A stretch of 64,000 bases of DNA from Prevotella sp. P5-50 (GCF_002251295.1 NZ_NPJA01000022.1:82853-146852); one strand, 5' to 3'. Shown: positions 35,907 through 44,182, numbered from the stretch's first letter. The notes: generated by a model not told the origin, from the letters alone. Program-made: numbers and translations.

Positions 35907-36104
35907 GTGACAAAGAGTGACAAAGGCGGACATCATCCTTTTGCACTCGAAATTCCCCTTCCGTCCATCGCAGATCCCAAGCACAGCAAAATCTTTGTGT
36001 CTGCCACAGAAGGCAAAAAGATTGATGAAGAGTTTCCCAACTTCAAATCGTGGGCAACAAGCGACGGTCATAATTCACAAGACTGGTATATGCATCGCAA
36101 ATAA
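35907..36104 (+). pseudogene. C-terminal fragment of an LruC/DUF4842-type surface protein
   Basis: The 65-codon frame starts with a doubtful GTG and reads GGHHPFALEIPLPS, then FVSATEGKKIDEEFPNFKSW, TSDGHNSQDWYMHRK. This looks like the end of LruC-domain (DUF4842) proteins, which usually close with HxPxAI(E/D)IP...I..AYP.F..W..S.G....DWY. Those proteins are several hundred residues long and secreted; nothing of the rest is found upstream. A doubled gagtgacaaa at the 5' edge may mark the deletion. It is likely a relic. A terminator hairpin follows at 36179-36214. Confidence 0.5.
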
Positions 36105-36178
36105 AGGCCCTAATGAATCATTAAGACTGGACAGTCTATAACACACAGACACAAACTAAACTGTCATCAGATAACGTG

Positions 36179-36214
36179 AAGACCTCGACACCCTTTATAG
36201 GATGCCGAGGTCTT
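36179..36214 (+). terminator. Hairpin terminator
   Basis: AAGACCTCG pairs with CGAGGTCTT, with a further CA/TG step inside; ATTACATT follows. It probably belonged to the lost LruC-like gene. Confidence 0.6.
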
Positions 36215-36312
36215 ATTACATTCTTACAGCTACTAATTTTATTTTATCCTGATACTTTCCAGTCATTAAGACCAGAAATGTTTTCTATTGAAGATTGTAT
36301 GTATGTGAGGTT

Positions 36313-36794
36313 TTATCTTGCGCCATTCATCACATGGCGGCACATCTTCTGACGCTGACGAATAGCTTCGGGACTGTTATTGCCATGCTGTCGACAATTG
36401 CGATCTACCTGATGCTTACAGTATTTATTTTTTTGTTCTCAGGATACTTAGCATAGATATGGTGCACATAAGCATGGTCACGCCAAGAGATGGGACGGTA
36501 GAAATAATAGGTGTTTTTATATTGATGCCATTGACGTTTGTTGAGCAACGACTTAATCTTTTTGTCTCTACTCTTACATCCTCTACCCTCTATGTCACGG
36601 TAACTGCTAATACCATCCAGATAAACAAGGTTGATGCGCAACAGTTCTTGACTCTGAACACGGGTCAATCCGAGTTCGGCTGTCATTATTCGGGTGATAT
36701 AACTGGCCTCATCCTTCGCATGTTCGAGGCGTTGTGCTTTTGCAGAAACGGCAAACATCAGGATTGTTGCCATTGCGAATACCATTCTTTTCAT
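36313..36794 (-). pseudogene. Small secreted protein gene with a frameshift in an A7 run
   Basis: From the ATG at 36794 the frame gives a signal peptide (MKRMVFAMATILMFAVSAKAQ) and a basic, Tyr/His-rich body, and stops at 36405 (129 residues). The last 11 residues, KKINTVSIR among them, are low in complexity. In the next frame an open stretch continues from the same point for 36 codons (CKHQVDRNCRQHGNNSPEAI...) to TAA at 36313-36315. One extra A in the run of seven at 36428-36434 would fuse the two into about 170 residues with a Cys/His-rich end. It could be an assembly error, a mutation or a phase-variable tract. The family is unknown; LTxxQ in the middle is faintly like Spy-type proteins. 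Confidence 0.55.
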
Positions 36795-36885
36795 AACTCT
36801 TCGATGTTTGGGTTATACCATGTTTATTATCTCTTCCAGAGCCAGCACGTGAGCGCAAACTCGTATCGTTTGACTTCTGATGGTG

Positions 36886-36893
36886 CAAAGATA
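36886..36893 (-). promoter_or_regulatory. Promoter -7 box for the frameshifted gene
   Basis: The minus strand reads TATCTTTG, with a near -33 box CTTG 21 bases upstream (36915-36918). The 319-bp gap 36795-37113 holds this box and the tsf terminator and nothing else that I can see. Confidence 0.45.
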
Positions 36894-37050
36894 CGGAAAA
36901 GATGACAATAGAGTCAAGGGGAAATTCATAAACAATAATAGGAAAAACCCTATCGATAGCAGGGAAACATGTATAAAGCACAATCCGTCATGTGATATCC
37001 ACTGTACATTTCCAGCATGCTACTCAAGTTGATTAATAATAACCAAAAAA

Positions 37051-37075
37051 AGGAGCACCCTTATGGGATGCTCCT
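37051..37075 (-). terminator. Intrinsic terminator of the rplM-rpsI-rpsB-tsf operon
   Basis: On the minus strand AGGAGCATCCC pairs with GGGTGCTCCT (one bulge), then TTTTTTT. It lies 38 bases after the tsf stop. Confidence 0.85.
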
Positions 37076-37113
37076 CCAATAATATCGGATTGTGCTTAAT
37101 GCCTATCTACGGA

Positions 37114-38112
37114 TTACTCAGCAGAAAGGGTGAAGCGCTTGAAGTCAACGATCTTGAGATCCTTGTCCTGCTTAGCGAGCCACTGTGAAACTGAAGCTTT
37201 GTCGCCATCACCGAACTGGAACTCCTGGTCAACGAGACAGTTCTCTTTCAAGAACTTCTGTACGCGACCCTTAGCGATGTTGTCAATCATGTTCTCATTG
37301 AGTGAAGCAGCCTTCTCAGCAGCAGCCTTTACCTTGATTTCGCGAGCCTCTTTAGCCTGCTCCTCAGTAATCCAACCCTTTTTCATGTTGCTCTCGATGT
37401 GTTCGTCTGAGTCAACGTGAGCGGGATTGATACCGGCCTTCTTCAGCATGTTCTCAACATACTTCTCAACCTGCTCAAGCTTGGTCTTCTCAACAGCAGT
37501 CTTGTACTCCTCGTCGAGAACAGCCTGAGAAACCTTTGAAGCATCGAGTGCTACAGGCTTCATGGCAGCAACCTGCATAGCGAGCTTGTGGCCAATCTCT
37601 GCAACGGGTTTGTTGGTTTGTACCATAGTAGCAAGAGTATGCTTGCCCATGTGGTCGTAAACCTCGATATTCTCACCTTCGAGAACATTGTAACCGTCGA
37701 GTTCCATCTTCTCACCGGTGATACCTGAACGCTGAGTAACAGCGTCCTGAATCTTCTGACCATCAGCGAGAGTCAGCTCCTTCACAGCTTCGATGTCCTT
37801 AGCCTTAGCAGCTACAGCAGCATCGAGGATGCTCTGAGTGAGGGCGATGAAGTCAGCACCGTTGGCAACGAAGTCAGTTTCGCACTTCAGGGCGATGATA
37901 GCAGCGAAGCCATCAGCAACCTTTGCAAGAACACAACCGTTTGAAGTTTCGCGGTCGCTACGCTTTGCAGCGATAGCCAAACCACGCTCACGGAGCAGTT
38001 CCTTAGCTTTCTCGAAATCGCCTTCAGCCTCGGTCAGCGCTTTCTTAACGTCAGCCAGACCAGCACCAGTCATAGTGCGGAGCTTCTTGATATCTTCAAT
38101 TGAAATAGCCAT
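37114..38112 (-). CDS. tsf: Translation elongation factor Ts
   Basis: A 332-residue protein. The N-terminal UBA-like domain starts ISIEDIKKLRTMTGAGLADVKKAL, and the core motif is CETDFVANGADF, the classic TDFVA region that reaches the EF-Tu nucleotide site. It recharges EF-Tu with GTP in the cytoplasm. It is longer than the E. coli form (283) by an insertion in the second half. It follows rpsB by 40 bases, the usual order. Confidence 0.96.
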   Translation of the reverse strand: MAISIEDIKKLRTMTGAGLADVKKALTEAEGDFEKAKELLRERGLAIAAKRSDRETSNGCVLAKVADGFAAIIALKCETDFVANGADFIALTQSILDAAVAAKAKDIEAVKELTLADGQKIQDAVTQRSGITGEKMELDGYNVLEGENIEVYDHMGKHTLATMVQTNKPVAEIGHKLAMQVAAMKPVALDASKVSQAVLDEEYKTAVEKTKLEQVEKYVENMLKKAGINPAHVDSDEHIESNMKKGWITEEQAKEAREIKVKAAAEKAASLNENMIDNIAKGRVQKFLKENCLVDQEFQFGDGDKASVSQWLAKQDKDLKIVDFKRFTLSAE

Positions 38113-38152
38113 AATCTTTTTGCTTTTTTAGAATTGATGATTAAACCTTTAA

Positions 38153-38995
38153 TTACTCTGCAGCAGGAGTATCCTCTTTTGCCTTAGGAGCTTCCTCTGC
38201 GGGAGCTTCAGCAGCCTTGCGAGGCTTGCGTGCAGCACGCTTAGCTTTTGCCTCGTCAGCATCAGCCTCAGCCTGTGCGTCTGCAGCTTTCTCGTCGGCT
38301 TTCTCTACCTTGCGCTCTTCGAGACCTTCGTTGATAGCCTGGCAGCAAGCATTGAGGATAACCTCTACGCTGTCCTTAGCGTCATCATTGGCAGGAATTA
38401 CGAAGTCGATGTTGTTGGGGTTAGAGTTGGTGTCAACGATACCGAATACGGGGATACCCAGACGGTTAGCCTCGCGAACGGCAATCTGCTCTTTCAGCAC
38501 GTCAACAACGAAGAGTGCAGAAGGCAGACGAGTCAGGTCAGCGATAGAACCGAGGTTCTTCTCCAACTTGGCGCGCTGACGGGTAATCTGCAGCAACTCA
38601 CGCTTTGAGAGGTTGCTGTAAGTACCATCCTGCATGAGCTTGTCGATGTTCGCCATTTTCTTTACGGCCTTGCGGATAGTCGGGAAGTTGGTAAGCATAC
38701 CACCCGGCCAGCGCTCAATAACATAAGGCATATTCACGCTCGAAGCCTTCTCGGCGATGATTTCCTTAGTTTGTTTTTTAGTAGCGACGAACAGTACTTT
38801 CTTGCCGCTCTTGGCAATCTGCTTCAATGCTTCAGCAGCCTCGTCAATTTTAGCTGCAGTCTTGTGGAGGTCAATGATATGAATACCGTTACGCTCTGTG
38901 TAGATGTACTGAGACATAGCGGGATTCCATTTGCGCTTCATGTGACCGAAGTGACATCCGGCCTGAAGCAATGTATCAAAATTAGTTCTTGACAT
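38153..38995 (-). CDS. rpsB: Small ribosomal protein S2
   Basis: A 280-residue S2. Typical segments are LLQAGCHFGHMKRKWNPAM, YIYTERNGIHIIDLHKT, FVATKKQ, RWPGGMLTNF, LPSALFVVD and GIPVFGIVDTNSNP. After about residue 228 comes a low-complexity tail of Ala, Glu, Lys and Asp (about 50 residues), longer than in most S2 proteins and likely disordered. It is part of the 30S subunit, binding late in assembly. The gap to rpsI upstream is 120 bases. Confidence 0.96.
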   Translation of the reverse strand: MSRTNFDTLLQAGCHFGHMKRKWNPAMSQYIYTERNGIHIIDLHKTAAKIDEAAEALKQIAKSGKKVLFVATKKQTKEIIAEKASSVNMPYVIERWPGGMLTNFPTIRKAVKKMANIDKLMQDGTYSNLSKRELLQITRQRAKLEKNLGSIADLTRLPSALFVVDVLKEQIAVREANRLGIPVFGIVDTNSNPNNIDFVIPANDDAKDSVEVILNACCQAINEGLEERKVEKADEKAADAQAEADADEAKAKRAARKPRKAAEAPAEEAPKAKEDTPAAE

Positions 38996-39115
38996 TGTCT
39001 TAATGCTTTAAAATTGTTGTTTACTTTCTTTTTAATTCTTGTTGTTAGAACCAGCCGGCAGGTAATCCTATGATGGAGTCCTACCAGTTTAGATACTAAA
39101 CGTGTCCAGTAGATA

Positions 39116-39502
39116 TTAACGCTTACTGAACTGGAAGCGACGACGTGCCTTGGGCTGACCTGGCTTCTTACGTTCAACCTCACGTGAATCGCGGGTCAGG
39201 TAGCCTTGTACCTTAAGAGCCTTCTTGTCTTCTGCATTAACCTTAACGAGTGCACGGGCAATAGCGAGGCGGAGAGCCTGGCTCTGACCAGTGAAACCAC
39301 CACCGTCGAGGTTTGCCTTGATGTCATATTTCTCAGCCACTTCGAGCAGGTTCAGCGGCTGCTTAACCACGTACTGCAGGATAGCTGAAGGGAAATATAC
39401 ACTGATATCTTTCTTGTTGATCGTGATTTTGCCTGTGCCTTCGCTCAGGTAAACGCGAGCTACAGAGCTCTTACGACGACCGATTGCATTAATCATTTCC
39501 AT
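39116..39502 (-). CDS. rpsI: Small ribosomal protein S9
   Basis: A 128-residue S9 of the usual length. It has NAIGRRKSSVARVYL, GGGFTGQSQALRLAIARAL and the basic tail KKPGQPKARRRFQFSKR, whose last residues reach the P-site tRNA. It lies 11 bases after rplM, and the two are co-transcribed as in nearly all bacteria. Confidence 0.97.
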   Translation of the reverse strand: MEMINAIGRRKSSVARVYLSEGTGKITINKKDISVYFPSAILQYVVKQPLNLLEVAEKYDIKANLDGGGFTGQSQALRLAIARALVKVNAEDKKALKVQGYLTRDSREVERKKPGQPKARRRFQFSKR

Positions 39503-39513
39503 CTTCTATCTTA

Positions 39514-39975
39514 TTATTTATACTGGTTAATATCAATTGCTTTGGGCTTCTGTGCCTCGTGGTTGTGCTCAGTTCCTTCATAGATGTAGAGGTTGTCGAG
39601 CAAGCTACGGCCGAGTGGGCCTTTGGGAAGCATACCTTTGACAGCGTGCTTCAAGATACGCTCAACGCCGAATGGCTGCTTGCGCAACATGGCGGGAGAG
39701 GTGAAGCGCTGTCCACCGGGATAACCAGTGTAGCGGGTGTAAACCTTGTCGGTTTCCTTTTTGCCGGTGAAAACCACCTTAGCGGCATTGATGATGATAA
39801 CGTTGTCGCCACAATCTACGTGTGGTGTGTAGTTGGGCTTGTACTTTCCGCGGATGAGCTTAGCTACTTTAGAAGCGAGGCGACCAACAACCTGGTCTGT
39901 GGCATCAATAACCACCCACTCCTTCTTAGCTGTTTCCTTGTTAGCGGAAATAGTCTTGTAACTCAAAGTGTTCAT
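39514..39975 (-). CDS. rplM: Large ribosomal protein L13
   Basis: A 153-residue L13. Typical parts are WVVIDATDQVVGRLAS, LIRGKYKPNYTPHVDCGD, VVFTGKK, YTRYTGYPGG and AVKGMLPKGPLGR. It is an early 50S assembly protein and heads the rplM-rpsI-rpsB-tsf operon. A structured leader of about 190 bases and a TAACTTTG promoter lie upstream. Confidence 0.97.
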   Translation of the reverse strand: MNTLSYKTISANKETAKKEWVVIDATDQVVGRLASKVAKLIRGKYKPNYTPHVDCGDNVIIINAAKVVFTGKKETDKVYTRYTGYPGGQRFTSPAMLRKQPFGVERILKHAVKGMLPKGPLGRSLLDNLYIYEGTEHNHEAQKPKAIDINQYK

Positions 39976-39989
39976 TTTACTTTTTAATT

Positions 39990-40176
39990 TAACTACTAAA
40001 AAACATTTAATTCTCTTTTCTCTTATGCACAGACAAATACCACGGCAGAGGTCTAACTCCCTGCAGCAGTCTAACGTCTTGTGCTGAATCGTGATTCACA
40101 AACCGCTTTGCCCGGCCAAAGGCACTGCTATTTACACACGGTTCACGGGGATTCTAAGTCTCTCCCCAATAATCGG
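39990..40176 (-). ncRNA. Structured 5' leader of rplM, possible L13 autoregulatory element
   Basis: The transcript before rplM holds several stems on the minus strand: GGGGA...TCCCC, GAATC-ac-GATTC, and ACCG...CGGT around a GCC/GGC-rich part. Leaders that bind L13 in Bacteroidia have been proposed by comparative genomics (from memory, an L13-Bacteroidia motif). The place and length fit, but I cannot match the consensus by eye. Confidence 0.4.
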
Positions 40177-40180
40177 ACTG

Positions 40181-40211
40181 CAAAGTTACGACTTTTCTTT
40201 TGATAGTCAGA
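40181..40211 (-). promoter_or_regulatory. Promoter of the rplM operon
   Basis: TAACTTTG on the minus strand (40181-40188), with TCTG 19 bases upstream (40208-40211), three of four matches to TTTG. Confidence 0.65.
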
Positions 40212-40243
40212 GTGTTTAAGTTTGAAGATTATTATATTTATGA

Positions 40244-40507
40244 TTATTTAACATTCGGCAAAGAATCGTCCTCTTCGTCAGGTTCCTCGCCCTCAAGTTC
40301 CTTGATGCGGGTCTTGGCATCGGCAAGATCTGACTTGGACGAAGCAAGCTCCACCTTCAGATTGTGTATCTTCTTGTCCTTTTGGCATATGACACGGTTG
40401 AGACGTCCAATCTCCTCAGTCTTCTCGGAGTCGGACTTCTCAAGCTTACGCAGACGCTGATTAATCGAGCGTAAAATTTCGTCTATGTCTGTACACGGTC
40501 TTGCCAT
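40244..40507 (-). pseudogene. Coiled-coil N-terminus of a transposase (IS66-like), remnant
   Basis: The 87-residue frame, MARPCTDIDEILRSINQRLR then a Lys/Glu-rich heptad pattern (KLEKSDSEKTEEIGRLN, KDKKIHNLKVELASSK), ends in an acidic stretch, EGEEPDEEDD. It resembles the leucine-zipper start of IS66-type DDE transposases of Bacteroidetes, where the KNSxNSSxPPS motif should come next; here a stop comes instead, next to the rplM promoter. No catalytic domain or terminal inverted repeat remains. A small free coiled-coil protein is the alternative. Confidence 0.4.
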
Positions 40508-41570
40508 TCATCTGCAATGATAGGCATTTCTTGTGAAATGACCAAATGCGGTTTCACATCCATTAACGGAAGTTTTGCGTTTGCCCGAAACGCAAAATAG
40601 GCTCTCGTTGACGACTGTCTGCTTGAAGACATAATTTGGCTGCGCAAGTATGCCGCACCCACAGGCATCCTAATAGATCTAAAATTTGACAAATGTAGGC
40701 TACACATACATAAGACCATACATACAAACCGCTTTAACAATGATTTTGTTTTGGAACAAAATCAAGTTTATGAATTATTAACGAGTTCAGTTGACTATCT
40801 TATGCTGTGGGGGGCTGAGTAGTTACATTCATGAGTACTAACCATACACTGTAAACGCGCAGCAAGCGTATGGTTATTTATTAGTAATATGCCTCAGTAC
40901 AAAGCAATATTTTTACTTCATAAAAACATATATAACATGCATAAACACGCCATTTGTTACCGTTTTTTTGTTAAAAACTTCAAATTCATTTGGTCGTTTC
41001 ATAAATAATATTTAATTTTGAAGCGGTTTTCATGAAACATGCAGTTTCCTATAACATGATGAGTAGAGACTTATCGCTGAATTGTTACTTGGACTGCAGA
41101 ATCCACGCCGACATGATGCGCTCACAGATTTTTTTAGTGTGTATGAGGTTCCGCATAGGCTAAGGGATATAAACCACAGAGGTAATGAGAGCCACTATTT
41201 ATGGGAAGCGTTTATCATGCGCTTTGTAGCTTGACGTCTTGAAATTCTCGCAAAGTTTCAAAATGATTCAGTCACGTGACGAAGCAACGATAGATGCTCA
41301 TGGGATGTTTTTATAATGCCCTGATATCATGCTGTACGTTGTTACTTTATAATAATGTACGTGTATGGTATAATGGGATTGTTATATCAACAATCGGCGT
41401 GGGTTTCTGACGTTGCTCGTTCTTGACTGAATGGGCAATGCGAGAAGCCTCAAGACGTAGGACGAGTGACAAGATCAGACTCCTACGCTTTTTGTTTATA
41501 GTCAATAACTTTTTCATGTAACAATGTATTATTGCCGATACTTGGGAGTCAGTTGGCCAGTTAAACACGT
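40508..41570. other. 1.06-kb region without a recognisable gene
   Basis: The region is A/T-rich and has only short frames. It holds an orphan promoter at 40989-41020 and an inverted repeat AACCATAC...GTATGGTT near 40846-40881. A 56-codon minus-strand frame from the ATG near 41515 (MKKLLTINKKRRSLILSLVL) has a basic start but no family. A 35-codon plus-strand frame follows the orphan promoter. None can be called a gene with confidence. Confidence 0.5.
40989..41020 (+). promoter_or_regulatory. Orphan full promoter
   Basis: TTTG (40989-40992), 20 bases, TAATTTTG (41013-41020). The next real gene starts 550 bases later (41571). A 35-codon frame (41056-41163, MMSRDLSLNCYLDCRIHADM...) is the only candidate nearby. 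Confidence 0.5.
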
Positions 41571-42080
41571 ATGAAAAAGATTGCGTTTACACTTTTATTA
41601 CTAGTTAGCTGTGCATCCTCAATGTTTGCACAGGCTAAATTTGAGCATGCACAGACACGTATTCAAGAGGGTATGTCTGAGTTTTTTGTTCGTCCTATGG
41701 TAGCCGAACTTCAAATGCTCAACAAAGATTGCCAAGAATGGTCTTTCAACATTTTCCCTGGTGTTCCTCTTTCCGACATCAGTGTTGACATGCTTGAAAA
41801 TGCCAAGGCTAACGCAGCATTTAAAGCCACAAAACTTGCTGGTGCAGACATTATTCTTGGTGCTACTTTCTATGTTATTAACAACGAAAAAGCTAAAGGA
41901 CTGGATGTTACCGTACGTGGTTATCCTGCCAAGTATGTGAAATTCCACAACTATGGCGAAGGACAACTTGGCGCTGACGACTCTAAGTGGATTACTCCAT
42001 TGCAGGATGGTGCTCGCATACGTGCCATATCTGTTGACAACAAGCAGAACAAGGCTGTACAACGAAACACAAACAAGTAA
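41571..42080 (+). CDS. Secreted protein of unknown function
   Basis: A 169-residue protein with a signal peptide (MKKIAFTLLLLVSCASSMFAQ). The rest is a compact alpha/beta sequence with no cysteine except the one in KDCQEW: RIQEGMSEFFVRPMVAEL, ANAAFKATKLAGADIILGATFYV, and LDVTVRGYPAKYVKFHNYG. Relatives with R.QE....FVRP..AEL and ADVI.A.TF.......VTVIGYPA seem common in Bacteroidetes, to my memory, without known function. It is first of three secreted genes on the plus strand, 31 bases before an outer-membrane barrel gene. Confidence 0.65.
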   Translation: MKKIAFTLLLLVSCASSMFAQAKFEHAQTRIQEGMSEFFVRPMVAELQMLNKDCQEWSFNIFPGVPLSDISVDMLENAKANAAFKATKLAGADIILGATFYVINNEKAKGLDVTVRGYPAKYVKFHNYGEGQLGADDSKWITPLQDGARIRAISVDNKQNKAVQRNTNK

Positions 42081-42111
42081 ATTTCAATATTAATTTTAAA
42101 TTTTAAAGACA

Positions 42112-42669
42112 ATGAAAAAATTATTAGTTCTGGCTATCGCCTCAATCATGAGCCTCGGCGCTTCAGCCCAGCTCATTACCTCAAACACCATGACTTATTC
42201 TCACAAAAAGGGCAGTGGTTACAACCGTATTGGTGCATCGTACAATTCAATCAGTACTGATGCCGAAGGTTCTGGATCTGTCAGTGGAGCTTCGTTGTCA
42301 TGGACCAAAGGTATCTCTGTTTCTAAAAGCATGCCTCTATACATAGAGACTGGTATTGGTGCCACTTACGCATTTGATGAATTAAATGCCCTCACAGCCA
42401 CTATTCCTTTGAACGTAACATACAAGTTACCAGTTACCGAGGGCATCAAGATTGCTCCTTTGGCAGGTTTGACTTTCAATGGAAACATTTTATCAGACGC
42501 TGATGACGTGAAGGTCTTTAGCCTTGGTTGGCAGGCTGGAGTTAATGTAGAGTTGGGTAAATTCTATGTTGGTGTAACTTATGGTGGTGGTCTGACCAAT
42601 TATGCAGGAAACGAGTCATACAGTTGCAAATTGAACAATCTTGCAGCCACTGTCGGTATCGTATTCTAA
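42112..42669 (+). CDS. Small outer-membrane beta-barrel protein
   Basis: A 185-residue protein with a signal peptide (cut near SAQL, 19-22). The body alternates polar and non-polar residues in about eight strands (YNRIGASYNSIST, GSVSGASLSWTKGI, LPLYIETGIGATYAF-like, IAPLAGLTFNGNIL, GVTYGGGLTNYAG) and ends with a strand closing in F (LNNLAATVGIVF), as outer-membrane barrels do. It belongs with small OmpA/Opa-like barrels of Bacteroidetes. The role is unknown. Confidence 0.7.
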   Translation: MKKLLVLAIASIMSLGASAQLITSNTMTYSHKKGSGYNRIGASYNSISTDAEGSGSVSGASLSWTKGISVSKSMPLYIETGIGATYAFDELNALTATIPLNVTYKLPVTEGIKIAPLAGLTFNGNILSDADDVKVFSLGWQAGVNVELGKFYVGVTYGGGLTNYAGNESYSCKLNNLAATVGIVF

Positions 42670-42761
42670 CAAAAAAAGAATAACTTAATGGTCTGCCGAA
42701 CATCTGTTACTATAATGGATGTTAGGCAGATTATTTTCTTTAACAATAAAGAGATGATGAT

Positions 42762-43445
42762 ATGAAATTCATGATTTTGACAGCATTAATGATGACGTCT
42801 ATTACCTTTGCACATGCACAAGAGAGCTACACCTTGATTAAAGAAGGCAACAGCTATATTTGCAAAGGTTCTCAACCATGCAAATATGACGAGAAAGCGA
42901 CCTTCGGAAGCGCTGCACTCTGGGCAATAGAGAAATCAAGCAACATCATTGAGAATACACTGAAGTGTGATGCGAAAAAGCTATCATTAAGCGTCGGTTG
43001 TAACATTGAAGAAAGCGAAAACTCAGACAAGGCTTATACCTTTCAACTCAACATTGGGGTAAACAAGGGGAAGATAGAATTTCTTGTAAAAGACATAAAA
43101 TGTATTCCAAAGGGTGTTATGGCTGTATTCAAGACCGTATCATTAGACAAGTTGAATTTAGAGAAGAAACCCCAGAACAAGGAATATGTTGATAAGTTTT
43201 CTGTTTTATGCAATCAGTTTATGCAGCAAACAATGAAAGAAATCCTTGGAGAAAATATTGATTTGTCTCATTGGGAAGCCATTATCAATGGACAAGTAGT
43301 AAAAGGTATGAACCCCAACGAGGTTATATTGGCAAAGGGTAAACCCCTTACAGTCACAGAAAACTCACAACGTACCATGTGGTCTTATGAATCTGGCAGC
43401 ATCGTTATGATAGAAAACGGAATTGTTAGCGGCGTCATAAACTAA
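42762..43445 (+). CDS. Secreted protein, possible DUF4468-like domain with BamE-like tail
   Basis: A 227-residue protein with a signal peptide (to about AHAQ, 17-20). The middle has a long helix region and strands like TBP-fold proteins (SLSVGCNIEESENSDK, YTFQLNIGVNKGKIEFLVKDIKCIP). The end, KGMNPNEVILAKGKP then MWSYESGSIVMIENGIV, resembles the BamE/SmpA pattern (GMxxxEVxxxxGxP...W.Y......F.NG.V). Neither match is proven. It lies 92 bases after the barrel gene and before a strong terminator, so the three genes may be co-transcribed. Confidence 0.5.
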   Translation: MKFMILTALMMTSITFAHAQESYTLIKEGNSYICKGSQPCKYDEKATFGSAALWAIEKSSNIIENTLKCDAKKLSLSVGCNIEESENSDKAYTFQLNIGVNKGKIEFLVKDIKCIPKGVMAVFKTVSLDKLNLEKKPQNKEYVDKFSVLCNQFMQQTMKEILGENIDLSHWEAIINGQVVKGMNPNEVILAKGKPLTVTENSQRTMWSYESGSIVMIENGIVSGVIN

Positions 43446-43467
43446 AAAAAAAAATAATAATTCATCA

Positions 43468-43498
43468 TGAGAGTGTGTCATAAACAGACACACTCTCA
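43468..43498 (+). terminator. Intrinsic terminator of the secreted trio
   Basis: TGAGAGTGTGTC pairs perfectly with GACACACTCTCA around ATAAACA, followed by CCTTTTTT. Confidence 0.85.
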
Positions 43499-43571
43499 CC
43501 TTTTTTACTTAGCACACACTAATAATGATGGTCAGCAAAAAATATGCTTCGTTCCATATATAATATTTAAG

Positions 43572-43705
43572 GATCGCGCACGCGCACTCGCGCGCACGCG
43601 ATGTCGTAAAAATCGACCACTCGACCACCTCTATAGTCTAACATGCAGTAGTTTAGAACTTTAAGTGGTGGTCGAAACTATTATCATCGACCACCCTTCG
43701 ACCAC
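43572..43705 (+). repeat. CG-alternating tract and GTGGTCGA/TCGACCAC cluster
   Basis: ATCGCGCACGCGCACTCGCG and CGCACGCGATG fill 43572-43603. TCGACCAC follows at 43613 and 43621, GTGGTCGA at 43668, then TCGACCAC at 43687 and 43698, 11 bases apart. The order mirrors 27603-27745 read on the minus strand. It is the first half of the second composite module in the 895-bp gap 43446-44340. Confidence 0.85.
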
Positions 43706-43810
43706 CGGATTGCCATCGATTATCAACACAGACCAAGCAAAGCAAGTCCTGCATATCGATATATAAGTTAGAGATGTTGTTTATCATCGTTTTTCACAAC
43801 CTTGACAATA

Positions 43811-44035
43811 CTTTTGTCAAACGTTGGACAATACCTTTGTCAAATATTGGACAATACCTTTGTCAAATATTGGACAATACCTTTGTCAAACGTTGGACAA
43901 TATCTTTATCAAACGTTAGATAATATCTTTTTCAAACGCAGAAAAGACCTTTTTCAATCGTTTCGAAACAATCTTGACAAATGTTAGAAAACACTCTTAA
44001 CAAACGTTAGGCAATACCTTTACCAAAGGTTTGGA
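43811..44035. repeat. 23-bp imperfect-palindrome array, about 10 units
   Basis: Units such as ctttgtcaaacgttggacaa+tac repeat every 23 bases. The core TTGTCAAACGTTGGACAA is a palindrome with one mismatched pair. Units 2-3 are identical (caaatattgg); the last five are degenerate. The array is related to 27354-27560 and lies at the same place in the module. Confidence 0.88.
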
Positions 44036-44090
44036 AATGTCTAACTATACGTATCTTGGACTGAGATATGAAATTCGACGAATTTTGGCG

Positions 44091-44182
44091 GTGGTTGATG
44101 GGTGGTCGATAGAAACAGTTTCGACCACAGCATAAAACACTGTATGATAATGCGATACACACTTCTGTGGTCGTGTGGTCGA
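44091..44182. repeat. Third GTGGTCGA cluster
   Basis: GTGGTTGA (44091) and GTGGTCGA (44102) are 11 bases apart; TCGACCAC is at 44121; GTGGTCGT (44167) and GTGGTCGA (44175) are 8 bases apart. The cluster sits between the 23-bp array and the rseP terminator. Confidence 0.8.

Noticed and set aside
40483..40740. 85-codon minus-strand frame (MLKRFVCMVLCMC...)
   Set aside because: Cys-rich start but no signal cleavage, no family, and it overlaps the coiled-coil remnant in another frame.
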